DNA of 59,484 nt from Pseudoflavonifractor sp. An184 (lineage in GTDB: Bacteria; Bacillota; Clostridia; Oscillospirales; Oscillospiraceae): contig NZ_NFKI01000019.1 in NCBI RefSeq assembly GCF_002160305.1, forward strand, positions 1-59,484, in the 5' to 3' direction. Positions 1 to 7,590 of the stretch are shown here, in pieces. The position numbers and the translations under genes are program-made. Each line of letters opens with the position of its first letter. Position 1 is the stretch's first letter. The notes under the pieces were generated by a model. It had not been told where the DNA came from. It saw only the letters and a program-made list of their open reading frames with translations, and searched no databases.

Positions 1-352
1 CCTCCTCTCCAAATCGAACCCGCTTGCGCTGGGCTTCGATTTGGTTAGCGGCTTCGCCGCCGCATGCGGGAGAATTTTTTGCAAAGTCCGCTCGGCTCCG
101 TTTCCGCCTAGCGGCGAAAACTACGCCCGCTCCCTTGCTCCTCCTCTCCAAATCGAACCCGCTTGCGCTGGGCTTCGATTTGGTTGGCGGCTTCGCCGCC
201 GCATGCGGGAGAATTTTTTGCAAAGTCCGCTCGGCTCCGTTTCCGCCTGGCGGCGAAAACTACGCCCGCTCCCTTGCTCCTCCTCTCCAAATCGAACCCG
301 CTTGCGCTGGGCTTCGATTTGGCTGGCGGCTTCGCCGCCGTTTGGGAGAAAA
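1..352. repeat. 139-bp tandem direct repeat, about 2.5 copies
   Basis: Units begin at 1, 140 and 279, each opening with CCTCCTCTCCAAATCG, so the period is exactly 139 bp. The first two units are nearly identical (a few substitutions, such as TTAGCG versus TTGGCG) and the third breaks off near 352. Each unit holds two potential hairpins, one around AAATCGAA...CTTCGATTT and one around GCGGC-TTC-GCCGC. The region has weak open frames on both strands, but they follow the repeat period and look like artefacts. The left end is cut by the window, so the true copy number is unknown. It lies downstream of the minus-strand cyclophilin gene. Confidence 0.9.
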
Positions 353-365
353 ACGTCCTGGCTTG

Positions 366-417
366 GGAAAATTAAAAAGTTGGGACCGTACCGACGCGCA
401 AACGCGCGCCGGTACGG
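366..417 (-). terminator. Intrinsic terminator of the smpB-cyclophilin unit
   Basis: CCGTACCG at 386-393 pairs with CGGTACGG at 410-417 around a GC-rich loop. Read on the minus strand, the stem is followed by a T-rich tract (CTTTTTAATTTT) down to about 366. It sits 21 bp past the cyclophilin stop codon, where a terminator for that minus-strand gene is expected. Confidence 0.7.
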
Positions 418-438
418 GAGACGCTTACTCGGGAAAAA

Positions 439-960
439 TCAGACCTTCTCCGGCTCGGGGTAGTCCACGCCGAAGGTGTCCACAGTGACCTTCTTCATGC
501 GCTGGGGCTGGCGGGGCTTGTCGTTCCAGTCCCGCTTGGCGGAGACGATGGCGTCGGCCACCTCCATGCCCTCGATGACCTTGCCGAAGGCGGCGTACTG
601 GCCGTCCAGGTGGGGAGCCTTCTCCACCATGACGAAGAACTGGCTGCCGGCGGAGTCGGGGGCCATGGTGCGGGCCATGGACAGCACGCCCCGGTCGTGG
701 ACCAGATCGTTCTGGAAGCCGTTCCCGGTGAACTCCCCTTTGATGGAGTAGCCGGGGCCGCCCATGCCGGTGCCGTCGGGACAGCCGCCCTGAATCATGA
801 AGCCGGGGATGACCCGGTGGAAGATCAAACCGTCGTAGTAGCCCTTCTGGACCAGGCTGATGAAATTGTTGACCGTGTTGGGCGCCACATCGGGGTAGAG
901 CTCCGCCTTCATGACGCCGCCGTCCTCCATCTCAATGGTGACGATGGGATTCTGTGCCAT
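439..960 (-). CDS. Cyclophilin-type peptidyl-prolyl cis-trans isomerase
   Basis: The predicted 173-aa single-domain cyclophilin catalyses cis-trans isomerisation of X-Pro bonds and probably acts as a cytoplasmic folding helper, since no signal peptide is visible. The family signature is clear: FHRVIPGFMIQGG contains the catalytic Arg, followed by GSQFFVM and the HLDGQYAAFGKV strand. The start at 960 is preferred over an in-frame GTG three codons upstream because AAAGGAG lies 8 nt before this ATG. It follows smpB on the same strand, separated by about 50 bp holding a GC hairpin (980-998) without a T-tract, so co-transcription is likely. Substrates cannot be told from sequence. Confidence 0.93.
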   Translation of the reverse strand: MAQNPIVTIEMEDGGVMKAELYPDVAPNTVNNFISLVQKGYYDGLIFHRVIPGFMIQGGCPDGTGMGGPGYSIKGEFTGNGFQNDLVHDRGVLSMARTMAPDSAGSQFFVMVEKAPHLDGQYAAFGKVIEGMEVADAIVSAKRDWNDKPRQPQRMKKVTVDTFGVDYPEPEKV

Positions 961-1012
961 GGGAAACACTCCTTTTCTACGGGCGGCCGCGCCGCCCGGC
1001 TCAGATTTTCAG

Positions 1013-1495
1013 TTAATACCGGCTGTTCCGGGACTTCATGGCCCGGTCCATTTCCCGCTTGGCGTCCTTCCGGGCCGCCGTCTCCCGCTTGTCATAGAGC
1101 TTCTTGCCCTTGGCCAGGCCGATCTCCAGCTTGACCCGGGGGCCGCGGAAGTAGATGGACAGGGGGATGAGGGAGTACCCGTCCTGCTTGATGCGGGCGA
1201 AGAGTTTTAAGATCTCCCGCTTGTGCATCAGGAGCCGCCGCTGGCGCAGAGGGTCCTTGTTGAAGATGTTGCCCTTCTCATAGGGACTGATGTGCATGCC
1301 GATGACAGACATCTGCCCGTCCTTGACGATGCAGAAGGAGTCCTTCAGGTTCACATGCCCCTGGCGGATGGACTTGACCTCGGTGCCCGCCAGCTCGATG
1401 CCGGCCTCATATTTCTCCTCAATGAAGTAATCGTGGTGGGCCTTGCTGTTCTTGGCCACGATCTTGATGCCCTTGCTCTCAGCCACGGCGGACAC
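1013..1495 (-). CDS. smpB: SsrA-binding protein SmpB
   Basis: The 160-aa protein is the tmRNA partner in trans-translation, delivering SsrA to stalled ribosomes. The beta-barrel core is recognisable from [19 protein letters not shown] and [18 protein letters not shown], and the basic C-terminal tail ([22 protein letters not shown]) is the part that enters the mRNA channel in the family. Length is typical. The start is a GTG at 1495 preceded by AGAGGAGAGGGG. A sigma-A-like promoter lies about 50 bp upstream (1546-1574). The tmRNA gene itself was not found in the window, although it is often nearby in Firmicutes. Confidence 0.96.
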   Translation of the reverse strand: MSAVAESKGIKIVAKNSKAHHDYFIEEKYEAGIELAGTEVKSIRQGHVNLKDSFCIVKDGQMSVIGMHISPYEKGNIFNKDPLRQRRLLMHKREILKLFARIKQDGYSLIPLSIYFRGPRVKLEIGLAKGKKLYDKRETAARKDAKREMDRAMKSRNSRY

Positions 1496-1545
1496 CCCCT
1501 CTCCTCTGTGCCGTTTTGCGGTATTGTACCCCCATTGGGGTGTTC

Positions 1546-1574
1546 AGTATAACACAATGCGGGGGAAAAAACAA
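1546..1574 (-). promoter_or_regulatory. Sigma-A-type promoter for smpB
   Basis: On the minus strand TTGTTT (1569-1574) and TATACT (1546-1551) are separated by exactly 17 nt. A small CCCCAATGGGG inverted repeat lies just downstream, and a second TACAAT box is embedded after it. The position between the NYN gene stop and the smpB start fits a separate transcript for smpB and the cyclophilin gene. Confidence 0.55.
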
Positions 1575-1585
1575 GGGGGAGGGGG

Positions 1586-2392
1586 TCACTCCCGGTCCCG
1601 TTGGGTGTCCCGGACGAAGTATTCGGAGTTGTCGGTGCCCTCGGTCTTCCAGTCGAAGCGGCCCAGGGCGCGGATCAGCTTGGACAGCTTGGAGAAACCG
1701 TAGTTCCGTGGGTCAAAGTCGGGCTGCTTTTTCAGCAGCAGGTTGCCCAGCTTGCCCATGTGGGCGTAGCCGTCCTCTCCGCACACGTCCTCCACCGACT
1801 CGGCGATGAGTTCGGCGATGTCGTCGGGGATGCCGGAGTTGTTGGCGGCGCTCTTTTTGCTCTCCTTTTTGGAGGCGTGCTTCTGGGCCTTGGCGTCCGC
1901 TTTGGACGGCTCATCCTCGGACTGCTGTGCGGCGGCCTGTTTGGCGGCGGCCCGGATGACCTCGATATAGACGAACTTGTCGCAGGCCACGATGAAGGGC
2001 TTGGGGGTTTTCTTTTCCCCCATGCCGTACACCTTCATCCCCGCCTCCCGCAGGCGGATGGCCAGGCGGGTGAAGTCGGAGTCGCTGGACACCAGCACAA
2101 AGCCGTCGCAGTTGCCCGAGTATAGGATGTCCATGGCGTCGATGATCATGGCCGAGTCGGTGGAGTTCTTCCCGGTGGTGTAGCCGTACTGCTGGATGGG
2201 AGTGAGGGCGCACTCCAGCAGGATGGACTTCCAGGAGGCCATGTTGGGGCTGGTCCAGTCCCCGTAGATGCGCTTGATGGTGGGGGTGCCGTACACGGCC
2301 ACCTCGGCCATCACATCCTTCATGGCGGTGCGGGAGGCGTTGTCCGCGTCGATGAGGACGGCCAATCGGAGATCGTTTTCGTTCTCAGCCAC
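1586..2392 (-). CDS. NYN-domain nuclease-like protein with C-terminal LOTUS/OST-HTH domain
   Basis: The 268-aa protein has an N-terminal NYN (PIN-like, LabA/DUF88) domain at residues 8-155. Its acidic positions are visible in LIDADNAS, the TDSAMIIDAMD segment and SSDSDFTRLA, the pattern of metal-dependent RNA nucleases. A Lys/Ala-rich linker (about 160-190) leads to a winged-helix OST-HTH/LOTUS domain (about 190-258), which binds RNA in characterised proteins. A role in RNA processing or decay is inferred; no substrate can be named. The GTG start at 2392 overlaps the stop of the upstream nucleotidyltransferase gene by 8 nt, so translation is probably coupled. Confidence 0.88.
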   Translation of the reverse strand: MAENENDLRLAVLIDADNASRTAMKDVMAEVAVYGTPTIKRIYGDWTSPNMASWKSILLECALTPIQQYGYTTGKNSTDSAMIIDAMDILYSGNCDGFVLVSSDSDFTRLAIRLREAGMKVYGMGEKKTPKPFIVACDKFVYIEVIRAAAKQAAAQQSEDEPSKADAKAQKHASKKESKKSAANNSGIPDDIAELIAESVEDVCGEDGYAHMGKLGNLLLKKQPDFDPRNYGFSKLSKLIRALGRFDWKTEGTDNSEYFVRDTQRDRE

Positions 2393-3140
2393 GGCTCACT
2401 CCGCCTTTCCGGAGGATGGCCTCCACCTCCTGGAGCTGTTCCACGGTGTTCACCCCCAGCATCTCGTCGGGGGAGCAGGTGTCGCACAGGCCCACCCGGC
2501 CCCCGGCCTCCTTGATGAAGGCGGGCACGTCGGTGAGGTAGAGCTCCCCCTGGGCGTTGTCATTTTTCAGCTTGCCCAGCGAGGAGAGCAGCTCGGGCAC
2601 GTGGAACACATAGGTGCCCGTGTTCACCTCCCGGATCTGCTTCTGCTCCGGGGTGCAGTCCTTGTCCTCCACAATGGCCCGGAAGGAGCCGTCCGCCTCC
2701 CGGAGAATGCGGCCGTAGTTGCCCCCCTCGGGCAGGACGGCGGAGAGCAGGGTGCAGGCGTTGCCCTCCCGCAGGTGGGCGTCCGCCAGGGCCTGGAAGG
2801 TCTCTTTCTTCATCAGGGGGGCGTCGCCGCAGCAGATGATCACGTGGCCCTGGAAGCCCTCCAGCAGAGGGGCGGCGCACTGGACGGCGTGGCCGGTGCC
2901 GTGCTGTTCGGCCTGGACGGCGTGGGGGTACTGGGGATAGGCCTCCAGTACCGCCTCCTTCTTCCAGCCCACCACCAGGATCACGTCCTCCGGCGGCAGA
3001 AAGTCCAGGGCGGAGAGCACATAGTGGAGCAGGGGCTTTCCGTCGGCCAGCCGCATCACCTTGGGCAGGTCGATCCCCTCCGTCTGGAGCCGGGTCCCTT
3101 TCCCGGCGGCCAGCACCAGGGCTTTTACGGTATGGTCCAT
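2385..3140 (-). CDS. Sugar nucleotidyltransferase (GlmU N-terminal-like, single domain)
   Basis: The 251-aa protein carries the NTP-transferase signature LVLAAGKGTRL near its N-terminus, PKVM..ADGKPLL as the sugar-phosphate loop, QAEQHGTGHAV and the CCGDAPL metal site. It resembles the uridylyltransferase half of GlmU but lacks the left-handed beta-helix acetyltransferase domain, so it is either a UDP-sugar pyrophosphorylase or another family member. The ATG at 3140 is chosen because AAGGAG lies 7 nt upstream. The ATG at 3146, which would overlap the thiamine pyrophosphokinase stop as ATGA, is too close to that site. It is the middle gene of a three-gene minus-strand unit. Confidence 0.85.
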   Translation of the reverse strand: MDHTVKALVLAAGKGTRLQTEGIDLPKVMRLADGKPLLHYVLSALDFLPPEDVILVVGWKKEAVLEAYPQYPHAVQAEQHGTGHAVQCAAPLLEGFQGHVIICCGDAPLMKKETFQALADAHLREGNACTLLSAVLPEGGNYGRILREADGSFRAIVEDKDCTPEQKQIREVNTGTYVFHVPELLSSLGKLKNDNAQGELYLTDVPAFIKEAGGRVGLCDTCSPDEMLGVNTVEQLQEVEAILRKGGVSRG

Positions 3141-3142
3141 GG

Positions 3143-3829
3143 TCATTCTCCTTCGTGTTGGATTGGCTCCCGGTTCCACAGCTGGGGCAGCAGGCGGTAG
3201 AAGTCCCCCTGCTCCCGCCACATGGCCAGCAGGGCGCCCCTGCGGACGGACACCTGGGCGGGCTGCTCCAGAAACTCGTTGCTGACCCCCAGGGGGAAGT
3301 CGGCGGAGATGGTGTGGTCGGTGAGCTCGAATTTCAGATTCCGCAGGGTGACCCCCTCCGCCGTTCCGCTCAGGCAGAAGGCGGACCAGAAGCCGGTGAG
3401 GCCGGCGGGGAAGGTCATGGTCTCATCCCGGAGAACGGTGGCCACCGTCCCCTCGCCGGCCAGAACGCCCCGGGCCCCCTGGGTGGTGAGCCAGGAGAGG
3501 GCCTGGAGGTTGGCCAGGGTGTGCTCCAGACGGCCCCCCACGCCCCCCAGCAGGACGAAGCGGCGGAAGCCCCGGTCCAGGCCCTCCCGCAGGGCGTACA
3601 CCATGTCGGTGTCGTCCTTGGCCGAGGGGAGCTGGATCACGTTGGGGTGGCTGGGCCGCCGGCCCAGGGAGTCGAAGTCCCCCACCACCAGGTCGGGGGG
3701 CACGCCGTAGGCCTCCAGGGCCTCATATCCCTTGTCGGCGGCAATGACAAAGTCCTGTGCCCCCGGGTGGGGACACAGGGACCAGGACAGGGGCATGGCC
3801 CCCACTACATAACAGATCGACCGTTCCAA
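3143..3829 (-). CDS. thiN: Thiamine pyrophosphokinase
   Basis: The 228-aa enzyme transfers pyrophosphate from ATP to thiamine, giving thiamine diphosphate. Family motifs run in order: AADKGYEAL, PDLVVGDFDSL, KDDTDMVYAL and GGVGGRLEHTLANLQAL, followed by a C-terminal beta-rich thiamine-binding domain containing LKFELTDHTIS and GVSNEF. Length is normal. The start is TTG at 3829 with AAAGGGGTG about 9 nt upstream; no ATG fits better. It is the first gene of the unit with the nucleotidyltransferase and NYN genes. No THI-box riboswitch was recognised upstream. Confidence 0.92.
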   Translation of the reverse strand: MERSICYVVGAMPLSWSLCPHPGAQDFVIAADKGYEALEAYGVPPDLVVGDFDSLGRRPSHPNVIQLPSAKDDTDMVYALREGLDRGFRRFVLLGGVGGRLEHTLANLQALSWLTTQGARGVLAGEGTVATVLRDETMTFPAGLTGFWSAFCLSGTAEGVTLRNLKFELTDHTISADFPLGVSNEFLEQPAQVSVRRGALLAMWREQGDFYRLLPQLWNREPIQHEGE

Positions 3830-3894
3830 GAGCGGTCACCCCTTTCAATGGCCGGTCCATAGGCACTCCCGGCCCCAAAATCTCTCTGAGCACC

Positions 3895-3923
3895 ATTATA
3901 ACACAGGTGGGAGGCGTTGTACC
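3895..3923 (-). promoter_or_regulatory. Extended -10 promoter for the thiN unit
   Basis: TATAAT (minus strand, 3895-3900) is preceded by a TGN extension. The -35 position 17 nt upstream is only a weak match (GGTACA). Transcription from here would leave a leader of roughly 60 nt before thiN. Confidence 0.5.
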
Positions 3924-4090
3924 AGTGGGGAGGGAAAAATCCCATTAACTTTCTGTATACGGCAGATGCGCCGCCCCGGGGATGTGCGCAAACAGTCGGG
4001 GAGTATCTTGCTCCAAAAAGCTTCTGGAATTTGGGCGGACTGCCTTTGACATGCCTGCCCCCGCGCCTTTTTGGGGGCGGCTCCGCCGCC
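3924..4090. other. Intergenic region between divergent units
   Basis: This stretch separates the thiN and cysteine desulfurase promoters. It contains a GCCCCC...GGGGGC hairpin near 4050-4075 followed by a GGCGG-CTC-CGCCG palindrome just before the plus-strand -35 box. Open frames on both strands lack ribosome binding sites and recognisable products. I see no gene here. Confidence 0.5.
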
Positions 4091-4119
4091 TTGACTTTCC
4101 CCCCGGCGGCGCATACAAT
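4091..4119 (+). promoter_or_regulatory. Sigma-A promoter for the cysteine desulfurase gene
   Basis: TTGACT (4091-4096) and TACAAT (4114-4119) are spaced by exactly 17 nt, which is close to the consensus. The expected transcript would start near 4126, about 50 nt before the TTG start codon. Confidence 0.8.
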
Positions 4120-4177
4120 AAAAGGTATATTAGGGGGATACGCCCCGCCAGAATCCAAATATCCGAGGTGACGGAGT

Positions 4178-5314
4178 TTGATCCACTATTTTGACAACGC
4201 GGCCACCACTCCCGTGCGGCCCGAGGCCGTCCAGGCGGCGGTGGAGGCCATGACGCAGGGGTGGGGGAACCCATCCTCCCGGTACGCCCTGGGGAGCCAG
4301 GCGGCGGAGGCGGTGAAGCGCCACCGGGCCCAGGCGGCCGCCGGCCTGGGGTGCCGGCCCGAGGAGCTCTTCTTTACCTCCTGCGGCACCGAGGGGGACA
4401 ACTGGGCCATCCAGGGGGCGGTGGAACTGGGCCGCCGCACCGGAAAGCACATCATCACCACCGCCTATGAGCACGCCGCCGTGCTGGAACCCTGCAAGGC
4501 CCTGGAGCGGCAGGGGTATGAGGTCACCTATCTCCAGCCTGACCGGGCGGGGAATATCTCCCTGGACGACCTGGAGGGGGCCCTGCGGCCGGACACGGTG
4601 CTGGTGTCCATGATGCTGGTGAACAACGAGCTGGGCACCGTCCTGCCCGTGGCCCAGGCGGCCAAACTGGTCCATCAGAAGACCAAGGCCCTCGTCCACT
4701 GCGACGCGGTCCAGGGCTTCTTGAAGGTGCCCTTCACCCCCAAAGAGCTGGGGGCGGACCTGCTGACGGTGAGCGGGCACAAGATCCACGCTCCCAAGGG
4801 GATTGGAGCCCTGTACATCCGCGGCGGCCTGAAGTTCCCGCCCATGATCCGGGGGGGCGGCCAGGAGAGCGGCCTGCGCTCGGGCACCGAGGCCACCGCT
4901 CAGATTGCCGCCTTCGCCGCGGCGGTGGAGGCGGGGGCGGCCTCCCTGGAGGGGGATATGGCCCACATGGCCGCCCTGAAGGAGGAGACCCTCCAGCGGC
5001 TCACCGCTCAGATCCCCGGTCTGAAGCGGGTGGGGGAGGGGACCGCCCCCCATATTCTGGCGGTCACCTTGCCGGGCTATAAGAGCGAGGTCATCGTCCG
5101 GTTCTTGAGCGACCGGGGGATCTGCCTGTCCTCCGGCTCCGCCTGCCACAAGGGGAAGCCCAGCCATGTGTACGCCGCCCTGAAGCTGCCCAAGAAGGAG
5201 TTGGACGGGGTTTTGCGCATCAGCTTCTCCTACGACACCACCCTGGAGGACGTTCAGGCCCTGGCCGAGGGCCTGAAGGCCGCCCAGGAGCAGCTCTTTA
5301 CCAGCCTGTCCTGA
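4178..5314 (+). CDS. Cysteine desulfurase family protein (class V aminotransferase)
   Basis: The 378-aa PLP enzyme releases sulfur from cysteine as a persulfide for Fe-S clusters, thiolated tRNA or cofactors. The PLP lysine lies in SGHKIHAPKG (K202), the His-rich TAYEHAAVLEP loop is present, and the sulfur-accepting Cys is in SSGSACHKGK (C323). The short loop around C323 resembles IscS/NifS-type enzymes. The start is TTG at 4178, with GAGGTGA 6-7 nt upstream. No scaffold gene is adjacent, so its acceptor is unknown. A short hairpin follows the stop, and the MBL gene lies 73 bp downstream, probably in the same transcript. Confidence 0.92.
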   Translation: MIHYFDNAATTPVRPEAVQAAVEAMTQGWGNPSSRYALGSQAAEAVKRHRAQAAAGLGCRPEELFFTSCGTEGDNWAIQGAVELGRRTGKHIITTAYEHAAVLEPCKALERQGYEVTYLQPDRAGNISLDDLEGALRPDTVLVSMMLVNNELGTVLPVAQAAKLVHQKTKALVHCDAVQGFLKVPFTPKELGADLLTVSGHKIHAPKGIGALYIRGGLKFPPMIRGGGQESGLRSGTEATAQIAAFAAAVEAGAASLEGDMAHMAALKEETLQRLTAQIPGLKRVGEGTAPHILAVTLPGYKSEVIVRFLSDRGICLSSGSACHKGKPSHVYAALKLPKKELDGVLRISFSYDTTLEDVQALAEGLKAAQEQLFTSLS

Positions 5315-5387
5315 GAACCCCCTTCGAGGGGCGGACGGAACTGAATTTCCCCGCTTGCAACAGATGTGAGAAGAGAGGAGCATCCCC

Positions 5388-6230
5388 ATGAAATTTGTGG
5401 TTTTGATGGAAAATACGGCCCCGGAGGGGGCCTGCCTCAGCGCGGAGGCCGGACTGGCCCTTTATATCGAGTACCGGGGGCACAAGCTGCTGCTGGACGC
5501 GGGCTCCTCGGGAAAATTTGCGGACAACGCCGCCGTCCTGGGGATCGACCTGAGCCAGGTGGAGCTGGCGGTGCTCTCCCACGGGCACTATGACCACTCC
5601 GACGGCCTGCGCCGGTTCTTTGCGGTGAATCAGAGGGCCAAGGTGTACGCCCGCACCACGGCGGGCGGCCCCTATTTCTCCACCTCCCAGGGCTCCCCCC
5701 GGTTCATCGGGGTCCACCGGGACATCTGGGAGGGGGAGCGGGACCGCTTTGTCCTCTCAGATGCCCTCTCCCAGCCCGTGGAGGGGGTCTGGCTGGTCCC
5801 GGAGACCGTCCACGGCGGTCCCTTTGCCAGCCAGGAGACCAATCTGCTGCGGAAGGTGGGCCAGGACCAGTTTGTCCCCGACGACTTCTCCCATGAGCAG
5901 TCCCTGGTGCTGGAGGGGGAGCGGGGGCTGGTGGTCTTTAACTCCTGCTCCCACGGGGGCATCGTGAACATCGTCCAGGGGGTGCGGGACCAGCTTCAAA
6001 AGCCGGTGTGCGCCGTGGTGGGCGGTCTGCACATGTTCAGCGCCTCCGCCCCCAGCGGCATGAACTGCACCCCGGAGTACGCCCGCGGGGTGGCAGACGC
6101 CCTTCTGGAGCAGGGGGTGGAACGGGTCTATACCGGCCACTGCACCGGTCCGGCCGCCTTTGCTGTGCTCAAGGAGCGCCTGGGGGACCGGCTTTGTCCC
6201 CTCTCCGCCGGCCTGTCTTATGATCTTTGA
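5388..6230 (+). CDS. MBL-fold metallohydrolase (dihydropterin/RFA-P synthase-like)
   Basis: The 280-aa protein is a metallo-beta-lactamase-fold hydrolase. Its metal motif is SHGHYDHSDGL (H65, H67, D69, H70), followed by later metal ligands in SCSHGGIVN and GGLHM and a terminal TGHCTG. The overall architecture matches the family annotated as 7,8-dihydropterin-6-methyl-4-(beta-D-ribofuranosyl)-aminobenzene-phosphate synthase-like. That activity is archaeal, and the true substrate in Firmicutes is not established. The start ATG has AGAGGAG 8 nt upstream. It ends about 180 bp before the convergent acylation cassette. Confidence 0.85.
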   Translation: MKFVVLMENTAPEGACLSAEAGLALYIEYRGHKLLLDAGSSGKFADNAAVLGIDLSQVELAVLSHGHYDHSDGLRRFFAVNQRAKVYARTTAGGPYFSTSQGSPRFIGVHRDIWEGERDRFVLSDALSQPVEGVWLVPETVHGGPFASQETNLLRKVGQDQFVPDDFSHEQSLVLEGERGLVVFNSCSHGGIVNIVQGVRDQLQKPVCAVVGGLHMFSASAPSGMNCTPEYARGVADALLEQGVERVYTGHCTGPAAFAVLKERLGDRLCPLSAGLSYDL

Positions 6231-6344
6231 AAGGGCGGGCAGCTGTGTTCTTCGGGTGAAAAGAAAGCCGAGGAGCGTTTCGCCAAGCGTTGCTTCGCCT
6301 CTGGGAGGAGGGGACGCAGAGGCCTGCTGCGGAGCCCAAAACGC

Positions 6345-6375
6345 AAAAAAGAGGAGAACCCCACGGGTTCTCCTC
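6345..6375 (-). terminator. Intrinsic terminator of the acylation cassette
   Basis: GAGGAGAACCC (6351-6361) and GGGTTCTCCTC (6365-6375) form a perfect 11-bp stem with a 3-nt loop. On the minus strand the stem is followed directly by TTTTTTGCG. It lies 40 bp past the DHHW gene stop. Closely related hairpins occur at 13344-13372 and 23708-23735. Confidence 0.85.
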
Positions 6376-6414
6376 AAAAACGATTCCGGCAGGCCGGGGC
6401 AAACGGCTTGAATG

Positions 6415-7575
6415 TTACCGGCCCAGGACAAAGAGCTGATTGTCTTTGGCGGTAAAGTTCGAGATGCTGTAAAGCACGACAATGGAATCGATTTCATTCT
6501 GGGCCGCATACTCCTGTACGCTGTTCAGGTTGTATCTGGGATCAAACAGGTGGATCTCCGAAAAATTCTGGGTCAGGAAGGGGGCCAGACTGTCCGCATA
6601 GGAGTCCCGGATGACCAGAACTTTGGGGGCGCCGGTGTGCTCCGTCTCGATGACGCACAGGGGCTTGTTGCCCCCTAGGAAGGAGGAGTACTGGTCCTTG
6701 ACCTTCAGGTAGCTGTCCACATAGAGGCTGCCCGGCTCCGGCGTTCCGTTGGGGTAGGCGGTGACCGTCACGCCCTCGTCCGAGATATACCGGTCGATGT
6801 GGTCGGGAGGCAGCCACCGCACACCGGAGGAGGAGAACAGAGTGCCGTAGAAGTCCTCCGACACTGTGACCTTCTGGCTCTCATCCAGGGGGGCGGCCTC
6901 CAGCCCCATGGCGTCCATCAGGGCGGTGTAGCCGTAGTAGGCGCCCAGGCTGGTCCAGTGGTGGTCGGTGCGGTAGTAGAGGTCCTCGTCCTTGTGCTGA
7001 GCCAGGGCGGAGTACAGATCCACTGTATGGGTCTGGGCCGCGCTGTACAGGCGGTCAATGATGGCTTTCTCGTCGGCGGTGGGGGCCCCCTCCGGAAGCC
7101 GGTCGGACCAGATCTCAGCGGCGGAGGGGATGATGCCGAAATACACCGGCACATCCACATTGTCCACCAGAGCATTGACATATCCGACGCGGGTCTGAAG
7201 ACCCTGCTGAGCGGGGGTGTCCCCCTGCGCGGGAGTATCCTCCCAGGAGGGGGTGTCCACTCGGCTGATGAGGGTGTTCTCCTTGGCAAAGTAGACCCCG
7301 TTGTTCTCCTGCTTGCCGGAGAGGCGCTCGCTCCAGGCCTTCAGGGCCACCCAGAAGTCCCGGCCGATGATCTGGTCGTTTACATAGTCCTCGGCGTCCT
7401 CCATAAATTTCCCAGTGTCGATGGCTTCCAGGGAGATCTTGGGGGCCTGTTCCAGATTTCGGTTCTCCAACTGGGAAAATGCACGGTCCGGCAGGATCAG
7501 ACTGCCCAGGAACATTCCGCCGATAAACAGGCAGAAGAGGACCGTAAGAAGTAGGTTGAAGTTGTGCTGTTTCAT
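6415..7575 (-). CDS. DHHW-family protein (AlgJ/AlgX-like SGNH-type O-acylation partner)
   Basis: The 386-aa protein starts with one N-terminal membrane anchor (LLLTVLFCLFIGGMFLG, about residues 9-25), followed by an extracytoplasmic domain with the Asp-His-His-Trp signature in YYRTDHHWTSLGAYYGY. A GVYFAKENTLI segment and a VLVIRDSYADSLAPFL strand containing the family Ser also match. In alginate-type systems, AlgJ/AlgX proteins take acyl groups passed out by a membrane-bound MBOAT enzyme and place them on extracellular polysaccharide. The MBOAT gene is immediately upstream (15 bp), which supports the same role here. The polymer is unknown. Confidence 0.88.
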   Translation of the reverse strand: MKQHNFNLLLTVLFCLFIGGMFLGSLILPDRAFSQLENRNLEQAPKISLEAIDTGKFMEDAEDYVNDQIIGRDFWVALKAWSERLSGKQENNGVYFAKENTLISRVDTPSWEDTPAQGDTPAQQGLQTRVGYVNALVDNVDVPVYFGIIPSAAEIWSDRLPEGAPTADEKAIIDRLYSAAQTHTVDLYSALAQHKDEDLYYRTDHHWTSLGAYYGYTALMDAMGLEAAPLDESQKVTVSEDFYGTLFSSSGVRWLPPDHIDRYISDEGVTVTAYPNGTPEPGSLYVDSYLKVKDQYSSFLGGNKPLCVIETEHTGAPKVLVIRDSYADSLAPFLTQNFSEIHLFDPRYNLNSVQEYAAQNEIDSIVVLYSISNFTAKDNQLFVLGR

Positions 7576-7590
7576 GGACGATCCTCCTTC

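Noticed and set aside
24..488. Long open frames on both strands through the first 490 bp
   Set aside because: They repeat with the 139-bp period, lack ribosome sites and match no family, so they are by-products of the GC-rich tandem repeat.
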